Positions 25,498 through 33,183 of a DNA stretch of 64,000 nucleotides are shown here, piece after piece. The position numbers and the translations under genes are program-made. Within the stretch, counting starts at the first letter, position 1; each line of letters starts with the position of its first letter. The DNA is taken from NCBI RefSeq assembly GCF_040545875.1, contig NZ_JBEPMR010000011.1, one strand, 5' to 3'. Source of the stretch: Faecalicatena_A orotica (GTDB lineage Bacteria > Bacillota > Clostridia > Lachnospirales > Lachnospiraceae). The notes beneath the pieces are model-generated. The model worked only from the letters and a program-made list of their open reading frames with translations, was not told the origin of the DNA and did not search any database.

Positions 25498-26178
25498 CTA
25501 CTTCAGCCAAAAAGCCGTCTGGCGGGATAGTTTCGGTACTTTTTTCCCGTGTGTCACATAGACAAACTGGTATAGCGTATATGCCATTAAAAATGCTGCC
25601 ATGACATCTATTACAGAATGCTGTTTTAAAAACATAGTCGCAAGGATAATCAAACCGGCCAGAATATAGGCACTCCATGAAATAATCTTATGTCTGCGCA
25701 GCGCCTTGCTGTTGTAGATTGCGATACAAGCGCCTATAGAGTTAAATACATGAAGGCTGGGCATAACATTTGTAGGGGTGTCAGCCCGGTAAAGCATTCT
25801 TACCATGTCTACAAATACATTGTCACGCGCAAAAAACATGGGTCTCAAGTGCAGTCCATTCGGCATAAGCGTTGATATAATCAAGAAAATCGTCATTCCC
25901 GTAAACATCAGCTTTGCCATCTTATAAAACCCTTCTACGTCGGTAAAGAAAAAGTAAAGGAATACGGCGGCAATAAATACAAACCATAATAAATACGGAA
26001 CAATGAAATATTCTATAAATGGTATCTTATCGTCAATCACAGAATGAATTACGTGATAGTTACTTGTTACGTGCTTCTCCAGATACATGAACCAGGGCAT
26101 ATAAATCAAAATGTACATAAATACCCAGGCATGTTTATATTTTTTAATGAAGGCTGCCGCCTTACTTTTCATGTTCAT
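25498..26178 (-). CDS. PAP2-family membrane phosphatase
   Basis: This 226-residue protein has about six membrane helices and the phosphatase motifs of PAP2/type 2 phosphatidic acid phosphatases: LHLRP (motif 1 end), PSLHVF (His143) and KQHSVIDV (His187, Asp191). The active site should face outside and remove phosphate from a lipid phosphate such as phosphatidic acid or a prenyl-PP. Spacing and sequence recall the Aur1/inositol phosphorylceramide-synthase-like subgroup. It follows the GDPD gene by 120 bases on the same strand, which suggests a lipid-head-group role. Confidence 0.82.
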   Translation of the reverse strand: MNMKSKAAAFIKKYKHAWVFMYILIYMPWFMYLEKHVTSNYHVIHSVIDDKIPFIEYFIVPYLLWFVFIAAVFLYFFFTDVEGFYKMAKLMFTGMTIFLIISTLMPNGLHLRPMFFARDNVFVDMVRMLYRADTPTNVMPSLHVFNSIGACIAIYNSKALRRHKIISWSAYILAGLIILATMFLKQHSVIDVMAAFLMAYTLYQFVYVTHGKKVPKLSRQTAFWLK

Positions 26179-26297
26179 ACCGAACGCTCCCTTTTTGCCG
26201 AATGCTTATACTGAATCCCTCTAACTTGCCCCGATTATAGCACGAATTTCTGTGGACAACAACACTGTTCATAAAACCTTAACAAAATCTTTTGAAT

Positions 26298-27116
26298 TTA
26301 CACACTCTGCCAGCCGTTTCCTTCGAAAATATACATATCAAACCGCCGCTCTGCTTCTTCCGCCTCCTGCGCCGTTTTCAGCGTCCACACCGCCACCGGC
26401 GAAAGAAACAGGTGCTGTATGAGCCACAGGCTCAGGTTATGGCTGTCTTGTAACTTGTATGAAATAAAGTCAGGTCTTGTGTAACAATTACTTAACAAAT
26501 ATTTTACGCAAAAACGAAGCAGATAATGCGGGCTCCTGTCACTTTTCACCAAATTTGAAGAAAGCTGCCCTCTAAGGACCTTCGGACGGTGTTTCTTATA
26601 CCAGTGGATTACAAGGGAATTAAAGGACTGGATCAGGAAGGCTCCTTTGTAATCCGCCAGTTCCTCCGACAGTCTGGCACAGATCTTTGTGTCCTGTGTT
26701 GGGAGCTTTACTTCGATCAACAGCGGGACTCTGCCGTCTACATATTTCAAAACGCTCGAAAAAAGCGGAATCCGTTCCGAAGTCCCGCTCAGGTAACAGC
26801 TTTTCAGTTCTTCGTAGGTCATGTCTTCCACTTTTCCTGGTCTTTTACATACCCGCTTCAGTGTGTCATCGTGGAAGACAACTAATTTTTCGTCTCTGGT
26901 CAGGTGCACGTCCAGTTCAATCCCAAACCCTTCCTTTACCGCCATCCGGAATGCCTTCATAGAATTTTCAGGTATTCCTTTTTCAATGCAGTGAAGCCCT
27001 CTGTGGGCCCAGTGTGTTCCCAGAAAAGGCTTCATCAGTCCGCGCTGTGTCATCCGCGGTGCTATCATAAATAAGTATAAATATACGATCACAACTGCTG
27101 TAATAATTCCAGCCAT
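26298..27116 (-). CDS. membrane-anchored glycerophosphodiester phosphodiesterase
   Basis: This 272-residue protein has one N-terminal membrane helix (about 3-20) and a GDPD barrel with the catalytic and metal residues HRG (His38, Arg39), GIELDVHLTRD (Glu67, Asp69), VFHDD (His82) and IEVK. It would release glycerol-3-phosphate from glycerophosphodiesters. It starts 15 bases after the lipid kinase gene with GAAGGA upstream, so the pair is co-translated from one mRNA. Confidence 0.9.
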   Translation of the reverse strand: MAGIITAVVIVYLYLFMIAPRMTQRGLMKPFLGTHWAHRGLHCIEKGIPENSMKAFRMAVKEGFGIELDVHLTRDEKLVVFHDDTLKRVCKRPGKVEDMTYEELKSCYLSGTSERIPLFSSVLKYVDGRVPLLIEVKLPTQDTKICARLSEELADYKGAFLIQSFNSLVIHWYKKHRPKVLRGQLSSNLVKSDRSPHYLLRFCVKYLLSNCYTRPDFISYKLQDSHNLSLWLIQHLFLSPVAVWTLKTAQEAEEAERRFDMYIFEGNGWQSV

Positions 27117-27131
27117 AATGCGTTCCTTCTT

Positions 27132-28055
27132 TCAGGCTGATATAACTCTGATCTGTTCTTTTAAAAGTTCAGCCTTGATTTCTTTCCTTAAAAATACAGG
27201 CTCACCATCCGTGTGGACTGGCAGCGCACGTTCCATCTTCACGCACACCTTTTTGCACTGCATGACAGATATTCCCGGGAAATGCACATGCCACCCTTTA
27301 TATGCGGTGGGAAGCAGCAGGAGTACGGCCAGTTTCGGCAGGTTGGATATGATGATCACGTCCAGCTGCCTGTCGCTGCTTCTGGCATCCGGGCAAAAAT
27401 AAAATCCCCCGCCTTCATAAGGATTATTCATAGCGGCAATAAAATATACCTTCTTATACTGCTTCGTCACACCATCATCCAGCGTCACTTCCGCCTTCAC
27501 CGGCTTATCATGGAACAAGCGGTTCAGCGCAATCCCCACATAGGTAAGCTTTCCAAGCTTCAGGCGGTTCAGCAGCACCTTCAGCTTAGAAACGGCTGCC
27601 TGGTGGCAGATTGCCGCATCGAAGCCAATACCCGTGCTCACAGCAAATCTGCGCTCTTTTCCGGCGCGTGTCAGAAGACCTACGTCCATCTTCTTTATTT
27701 CCCCGGGATTCAGTATCACTTCCAACGCCTTCAGCGGGTCCTTCGGAAGCTTCATCCCCCTCGCAAAATCATTGCTTGATCCAGTTGGGATATAACCAAG
27801 GGTCACCTTGCTGATATCGCAGATTCCGTTAATTACCTCATTAACCGTGCCATCCCCGCCGAGCACTGCCAGTATATGTTCCTCACGGTCAGCCGTAAGC
27901 TCTCTGACCAGTTTCATGGCATGCCCCGGATAATCCGTGCGCAGGCATTCATATTCTACCTGTCTTTTTATCAGTTCAGGCTCTATGGTTTCCCATATCA
28001 TGCCGCCCATGCCGGAACGTGAATTTGGATTCAATATAAATGTATATTTCATCAT
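27132..28055 (-). CDS. diacylglycerol/lipid kinase family protein
   Basis: This 307-residue protein has a DAGK catalytic domain: NPNSRSG near residue 9, the nucleotide loop LGGDGTVNEV (66-75), PTGSSNDFARG near residue 110 and the GGGFYFCPDA metal/lipid loop near residue 235. It would phosphorylate diacylglycerol or a similar lipid at the inner membrane face. It sits 27 bases after a TetR regulator and directly before GDPD, so this is a lipid-turnover operon, probably controlled by the TetR protein. Confidence 0.9.
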   Translation of the reverse strand: MMKYTFILNPNSRSGMGGMIWETIEPELIKRQVEYECLRTDYPGHAMKLVRELTADREEHILAVLGGDGTVNEVINGICDISKVTLGYIPTGSSNDFARGMKLPKDPLKALEVILNPGEIKKMDVGLLTRAGKERRFAVSTGIGFDAAICHQAAVSKLKVLLNRLKLGKLTYVGIALNRLFHDKPVKAEVTLDDGVTKQYKKVYFIAAMNNPYEGGGFYFCPDARSSDRQLDVIIISNLPKLAVLLLLPTAYKGWHVHFPGISVMQCKKVCVKMERALPVHTDGEPVFLRKEIKAELLKEQIRVISA

Positions 28056-28082
28056 CTGTACCCCTTTGCAGTTATCCTTTCA

Positions 28083-28685
28083 TTAAGAAACCGTGCTGTC
28101 CAGATACTTCCCTAGAGAACGGCGCATATTTCCCTCAAAATCAGCCTCACCGTTCCTCAGGCACCATTCAAATACATTGCCAATTACAATCATGCGGATA
28201 TCCGTAGTAAACTCCTCAATGCGCACGTTTATCTGAATGATCCCTTCCCGTATTGCTTTCTCTACATATGTCTGCACCGTAACTATCGGATATGGCCGCT
28301 CCGTGCGGATTGCAGGGTTGAGGGCCTGGTTCTTCGTGTCATAATAGCCGGATATGAATTCCACCCCCAGCTCCCTGCAATACTCCACATAGTTCAGATA
28401 TACATGAATAATAGCAATCTTAGCCTCATCTGCATTCTTCGGCAGATCAAGCAGGTCCGGGTTGATATTCGGCTGATCCTCTATATAATAGGAAAGCAGG
28501 TCATCTTTTGTCTTAAAGTGATGGTAAAAACTACCGTTAGAAACACCTGCCTCTTCACAAATGTTCTTTATAGAAAGCTCCTCATATCCGTTCTTCTGCA
28601 AAATACGTTTGGCCGCCCTGAAGATACGTTCCTTCGTCTCTTTAGACTTCTGCTGCTGTCTGGATAACTCCGTTTTATCGCCCAT
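28083..28685 (-). CDS. TetR/AcrR-family regulator
   Basis: This 200-residue protein has a TetR helix-turn-helix (TKERIFRAAKRILQKNGYEE, then NICEEAGVSNGSFYHHFKTK) and a C-terminal ligand domain without clear family. It is the first gene of the TetR-lipid kinase-GDPD transcript, which suggests autoregulation. AAAAGGAG precedes the ATG. No palindromic operator stands out in the 120-base upstream gap. Confidence 0.9.
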   Translation of the reverse strand: MGDKTELSRQQQKSKETKERIFRAAKRILQKNGYEELSIKNICEEAGVSNGSFYHHFKTKDDLLSYYIEDQPNINPDLLDLPKNADEAKIAIIHVYLNYVEYCRELGVEFISGYYDTKNQALNPAIRTERPYPIVTVQTYVEKAIREGIIQINVRIEEFTTDIRMIVIGNVFEWCLRNGEADFEGNMRRSLGKYLDSTVS

Positions 28686-28809
28686 AGCTGTACACTCCTT
28701 TTATGTTGTGCCATACAGTCTTAACCGTTCCTCATAATACCTGTCAGGATATTACAGCAATTATAACATAAATCAATATGGGTTTCAAGAAAACAGAGCG
28801 GACTCTAAA

Positions 28810-30540
28810 TTAAAGTACATATCTCCTGTATGCCTCAAAGGCCGACGGAATGGAGTATTTTTCTTCAATTTCGTCTTTCCGGGCAAATATCATTTCTTCA
28901 CTGCAGTTTTTTTCCAATTCATCCACCTTAATCTCATATCCGATCATATGCCACTCTACATGGCTGAATATATGCTTGGCACTCTCTGCCTTTTTAATCT
29001 GGATCGGAGCAAGTCCGATGGAATTACTATATTCTATGACCTGTTTTCTCGTAAGATGTCCCTCCACATTGGGAAGTTCATATAATCCCGCAAGAAGCCC
29101 CTTTCCGGGACGCTTCTTAATGGCGAGTGTATCCCCGTCTTTCAGAATCAGGACTGTTCTCTTCTCAATCCTCCTGGCCTTTGCCTTTGTCCTTACAGGC
29201 AGTTCTGTCTCAATCCCTTGCTCATGGGCCTGACAGAGATGTGAAAGAGGACACTGTTCACACTTAGGCTCTCCGTTTGGCACACACACGATGGCACCCA
29301 GTTCGATCAGCCCCTGATTAAAGTCTCCCGGTGCGTCTGGTGGAATCACTTCTTCCAACTCTTCCTCTATACCAGTCTTCACACTCGCTCTCATAATGTC
29401 ATCTTCCCTTGCAAGAAGACGCGATACGACCCGCAGCACGTTTCCGTCAACAGCCGGCTTCGGCACTCCATAGGCAAAAGAGCTGATGGCACCTGCCGTG
29501 TAGCTTCCAATGCCCGCAAGCGACCGGATCTCCTCATAACTTTCAGGGAATTCCCCGTGAAAATCTGCCATAATCTGCTGGGCCGCTTTCTGCATGTTCC
29601 TGACACGGTTATAATAACCAAGCCCTTCCCACAGCTTAAGGAGCTTATCTTCATGAACCTCAGCCAGCTCTTTCACTGTCGGCAGCTCTTTTAAAAACCT
29701 CTCAAAATACGGCTTCACCGCCTCCACACGGGTCTGCTGGAGCATAATTTCAGAAACCCATACACGGTATGCACTTATATCATGCCGCCACGGGAGGTCG
29801 CGCTTACTGCTTCTGTACCACTCCACCAGCGGGAGTGCAGCCTCTTTTAAGAGCGGATTCCCCAGCACAACAGGCACTGGTTGATCCAGTTCGATGCTCT
29901 CAGGGGTCACTATACTGTCATAGGCAAGCACTTTGACACCAGAAGCCCTTGCTTTCTTCAAAGCCTCCCCGAAAGCGGGATGCGTATCCATATTCGGGGT
30001 AAAATAGCGGATCGGCTTCATCTGGATCACAAATATAATATAAGCCTCATACCCTTCTTTTACAGCAAGACACAATTCCTCAACATGTTTGACCGCCCGC
30101 TCACTCGGGGCATCCGGGAAACGTGCCACACCGTCTTCTTCCAGCGTTACTCCCTTCACCTCAATAAAGATTTTTCTTTCCCCGGATTCCACATACAGGT
30201 CAAATCTCGAATTGCCGTATGTTGTCTCCGGCCTTACATATGGCTTCTCACCGAAGAGATTCCCTTTTTCTATGTATTCCTGAACGACCCGGTTCGGAAT
30301 CTGGGAATCCATATTCACAAGAATATCTCCTTTTTCCACGGCAATCAGGTCCCACTGCGTCTTCCGCTCAGGGTTATCACTCTTCTGTACATAAACAGGT
30401 GCCGAAGGCTTCAGAAGTTCTGCGCATCGCCCGGTGTTCTTAACATGGATAGTTTCCTTCTTTCCGCCAATCTCCGCATATGCAATAAACCGGTTCGGGC
30501 GTTCCAGAAATACAGCCTTATCTATTCTTTCATATCTCAT
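28810..30540 (-). CDS. mutY: SfsA-MutY fusion: nuclease-like domain plus adenine DNA glycosylase
   Basis: This 576-residue protein joins two normally separate proteins. Residues 1-about 225 match SfsA, including the PD-(D/E)xK core NSRFDLYVE and FIEVKGVTL and the RFPDAPSERAVKH block. Residues about 232-576 are MutY: WYRSSKRDLPWR start, SEIMLQQTRVEAV with catalytic Glu, the HhH LAGIGSYTAGAI with catalytic Asp in VDGNVLRV, and an iron-sulfur loop with four Cys (C-x7-C-x2-C-x5-C, CVPNGEPKC then QCPLSHLC). A C-terminal NUDIX-like 8-oxoG-recognition domain follows. MutY removes A opposite 8-oxoG. There is no stop or ribosome site at the joint. Confidence 0.92.
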   Translation of the reverse strand: MRYERIDKAVFLERPNRFIAYAEIGGKKETIHVKNTGRCAELLKPSAPVYVQKSDNPERKTQWDLIAVEKGDILVNMDSQIPNRVVQEYIEKGNLFGEKPYVRPETTYGNSRFDLYVESGERKIFIEVKGVTLEEDGVARFPDAPSERAVKHVEELCLAVKEGYEAYIIFVIQMKPIRYFTPNMDTHPAFGEALKKARASGVKVLAYDSIVTPESIELDQPVPVVLGNPLLKEAALPLVEWYRSSKRDLPWRHDISAYRVWVSEIMLQQTRVEAVKPYFERFLKELPTVKELAEVHEDKLLKLWEGLGYYNRVRNMQKAAQQIMADFHGEFPESYEEIRSLAGIGSYTAGAISSFAYGVPKPAVDGNVLRVVSRLLAREDDIMRASVKTGIEEELEEVIPPDAPGDFNQGLIELGAIVCVPNGEPKCEQCPLSHLCQAHEQGIETELPVRTKAKARRIEKRTVLILKDGDTLAIKKRPGKGLLAGLYELPNVEGHLTRKQVIEYSNSIGLAPIQIKKAESAKHIFSHVEWHMIGYEIKVDELEKNCSEEMIFARKDEIEEKYSIPSAFEAYRRYVL

Positions 30541-30670
30541 ATATCCTATCTTAGTCCTTTTCCTATCATTTATCTGTTATGAAATAAGTTTAGCACGGAA
30601 CACATGTTTTGTAAAAAGAATTTCCCTTTTCTCAGAAATTCCCTTCCCTCAAAAATCCCCTTTCATCTGC

Positions 30671-30704
30671 AAAAACCCCGGAGCATATCAATCGCTCCGG
30701 GGTT
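30671..30704 (-). terminator. terminator of the amino-acid ABC operon
   Basis: AACCCCGGAGC / GCTCCGGGGTT perfect 11-bp stem, 9-base loop, then UUUUUGC on the minus strand. Confidence 0.9.
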
Positions 30705-30752
30705 CTCCCTCTGGCCGGCAGTGAATGCCGTACCGAATCTTATATTTTAATT

Positions 30753-31499
30753 TTACAATATCTTGGAGAGGAAATCTTTTAACCGTGGTTCCTTCGGATT
30801 CTCAAAGAATTCTTTGGGCGCCCCCTGTTCCTTTATCTTTCCTTCGTCCATGAAAATGACCCTTGTCGCCACTTCTTTTGCGAATCCCATCTCATGTGTC
30901 ACAACAACCATCGTCATGCCGTCATTCGCAAGTTTTTTCATCAACTCCAGTACTTCCCCTACCATCTCAGGATCCAGTGCTGACGTCGGTTCATCGAACA
31001 GCATTACATCCGGGTCCATTGCAAGGGAGCGTATGATTGCGATACGCTGCTTCTGTCCGCCGGAAAGCTGGGACGGATAAGCGTTTGCCTTCTCTTCCAG
31101 CCCGACCAGTTTCAAAAGCTCCATTGCGCGTGCCTCGGCCTCTTCTTTACTCTTTTTCAAGAGCTTGATGGGCGCTAACGTAATGTTCTGAAGGATCGTC
31201 TTATGAGGAAACAGATTAAAATGCTGGAATACCATCCCCATCTTCTGGCGGTGTCGGTCTATGTCTGTCTCTTTACTCGTAATATCCACGCCTTCAAAAT
31301 AAACCTGCCCTGTCGTCGGTACTTCCAGCAGATTCAGGGAACGCAGGAACGTAGACTTACCGGAGCCTGACGGCCCTACGATAACAACAACCTCGCCCTT
31401 TAAGATTTCTTCTGACACCCCGTCCAATGCATGAAGCCTGTTGTGATAAACCTTATGAAGGTCTTTTACTTTTATTAATACATCTCCATTAGTGGTCAC
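30753..31499 (-). CDS. glnQ: polar amino-acid ABC transporter, ATP-binding protein
   Basis: This 248-residue ATPase has Walker A GPSGSGKST, Q-loop VFQHFNLFPHKT, signature LSGGQKQRIAI, Walker B VMLFDEPTSALD and the switch His (VVTHEMGF). It is closest to GlnQ/HisP-type importers. It overlaps the permease gene by 11 bases, evidence of translational coupling. It is the last gene of the SBP-permease-ATPase operon. Exact substrate cannot be told from sequence. Confidence 0.93.
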   Translation of the reverse strand: MTTNGDVLIKVKDLHKVYHNRLHALDGVSEEILKGEVVVIVGPSGSGKSTFLRSLNLLEVPTTGQVYFEGVDITSKETDIDRHRQKMGMVFQHFNLFPHKTILQNITLAPIKLLKKSKEEAEARAMELLKLVGLEEKANAYPSQLSGGQKQRIAIIRSLAMDPDVMLFDEPTSALDPEMVGEVLELMKKLANDGMTMVVVTHEMGFAKEVATRVIFMDEGKIKEQGAPKEFFENPKEPRLKDFLSKIL

Positions 31500-32181
31500 T
31501 GCTTCTTAACCTCCTCTCCAGCATATTTACAAGCTTTGTAAATATCATTACCATGATGAGGTAAATGAAGGCTACGGCCAGCAGCGGGAACAATGCGTCA
31601 TATGTACGGCTTCGTATGATGTCGCCGCCCTTTGTCAGATCCTGGAGCGCTATGTACCCGGAAACAGATGTCTCCTTTAACAGTACGATAAATTCGTTGC
31701 CGAGCGCCGGCAGTACATTCTTGAAAGCCTGCGGCATAATGATATAGATCATCGTCTGTACATAATTGAACCCGAGACTCCGTCCTGCCTCAAACTGCCC
31801 GTTGTCAATCGACATGATTCCGGAACGGAAAATCTCAGAAACATAAGCACCTGAATTCAATCCAAACGCCATGATTGCAACTATTACTTTATCCACATCT
31901 GTGCTTGCAAAAATAACAAAGTAAATAATCAGCAGCTGCACAACAACCGGGGTCCCCCGGATCACGGTCAGATAGATCTTGCAGATAACATTCAGTATTT
32001 TTAATTTTCCGGTCTTATCATATGTAGAACGTACAATCGCTACCAGAAAACCAATGACGATACCTATAATAACTGCGAAGAAGGTTACCTCGAGTGTAAT
32101 TCCCAGTCCTTCCGCTATATATTTCCAGCGGTTATCTTCTATAAAATTTTGATAAAATTTATCCTGGAATGTCTGCAACAT
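31489..32181 (-). CDS. polar amino-acid ABC transporter, permease
   Basis: This 230-residue inner-membrane protein has about five helices and the HisM/GlnP-type signature: VIRGTPVVVQLL near residue 95, the EAA-like loop EAGRSLGFNYVQTMIYIIMPQAFKNVLPAL. One permease gene is present, so a homodimer is likely. It starts 14 bases after the binding-protein gene. Confidence 0.93.
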   Translation of the reverse strand: MLQTFQDKFYQNFIEDNRWKYIAEGLGITLEVTFFAVIIGIVIGFLVAIVRSTYDKTGKLKILNVICKIYLTVIRGTPVVVQLLIIYFVIFASTDVDKVIVAIMAFGLNSGAYVSEIFRSGIMSIDNGQFEAGRSLGFNYVQTMIYIIMPQAFKNVLPALGNEFIVLLKETSVSGYIALQDLTKGGDIIRSRTYDALFPLLAVAFIYLIMVMIFTKLVNMLERRLRSSDH

Positions 32182-32195
32182 AATGGGTGCCTCTT

Positions 32196-32972
32196 TTACT
32201 CGCCGTCAGCGCTGATATATTTTGCTACGATTTCATCCAGCTTTCCGGAATCCTTTAATGTAGCAAGTGCTTTGTTGATGTTCTCTTTCAGTTCGTCATT
32301 TCCTTTTTTCACTGCAATTGCATACTCTTCTTCTGTAAAAGCTTCGTCCAGAATCTTTAATCCTTCTGCATCTTTTACAAATTCTTTCGCCGGCTCACCG
32401 TCGATCACAACTGCGTCAATCTTGCCCTGCTGTACAGCCTGGACAGCCTCGAATCCCTTGTTGTAACGCTCTACTTCTGCGTCTTCGATATCATCTGCAT
32501 AAAGGTCGCCCGTTGTTCCAAGCTGAACACCGATCTTCTTGCCTGCCAGATCATCCGGCCCTGTGATAGCGCTGTCTTCTTTTACAATAATAACCTGTGT
32601 TGCAGTTGCATATGTATCCGTAAAATCAACATTTTCCAGACGGTCTTCTGTTACTGTCATTCCTGCTGCCCCGATATCCGCTTTACCGCTGTTAACGGCC
32701 GTGATAATGGAATCAAATGCCATATCCTCAATCTTCAGTTCCATTCCCAACTCCTCTGCAACTGCTGCTGCGATATCTGCGTCGATTCCGACTACTTCAT
32801 CTCCCTCGTGAAATTCATACGGCGGGAATTCTGCGTTTGTTGCCATAATCAGAGTCTCTTTCTTTGCAGAATCTCCTGAATCGGATGTATCTGCTTCCTT
32901 CTTTGAACCGCAGGCGGTCATAGATAATACACATGCTGTCACTAATAATAAGCTTAAAACTTTCTTCTTCAT
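32196..32972 (-). CDS. amino-acid ABC transporter, substrate-binding lipoprotein
   Basis: This 258-residue protein has a lipoprotein signal with lipobox MTAC (Cys21) and a family 3 solute-binding fold: PPYEFHEGDEVVGIDADIAAAVAEEL and GAAGMTVTEDRLENVDFTDTYATA. It binds a polar amino acid outside the membrane and delivers it to the permease. It is the first gene of the operon. The 200-base upstream gap holds no riboswitch that I can recognise. Confidence 0.93.
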   Translation of the reverse strand: MKKKVLSLLLVTACVLSMTACGSKKEADTSDSGDSAKKETLIMATNAEFPPYEFHEGDEVVGIDADIAAAVAEELGMELKIEDMAFDSIITAVNSGKADIGAAGMTVTEDRLENVDFTDTYATATQVIIVKEDSAITGPDDLAGKKIGVQLGTTGDLYADDIEDAEVERYNKGFEAVQAVQQGKIDAVVIDGEPAKEFVKDAEGLKILDEAFTEEEYAIAVKKGNDELKENINKALATLKDSGKLDEIVAKYISADGE

Positions 32973-33143
32973 CTTTTCATTCCTCCAAATTTCTCTTGAT
33001 ATGCATAATAATGCACATTATCTCTATATTTTATCATGTTTTTTCCAAAAAACAAGACGTAGCCTTATTTTTCCATTAATATTCTGCAAAACTTATCATT
33101 AATAAGGTGTCTCTCTGGAATCCGGATACATCTCATGTAAGCA

Positions 33144-33177
33144 GTACAGGGAGGCCCACTGACGGACCTCCCTGTAC
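33144..33177 (-). terminator. hairpin after cotH
   Basis: GTACAGGGAGG / CCTCCCTGTAC perfect arms with a 12-base loop, 7 bases past the cotH stop. No U-tract follows, so it may be an mRNA 3' stabiliser as well as a weak terminator. Confidence 0.55.
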
Positions 33178-33183
33178 AATATC

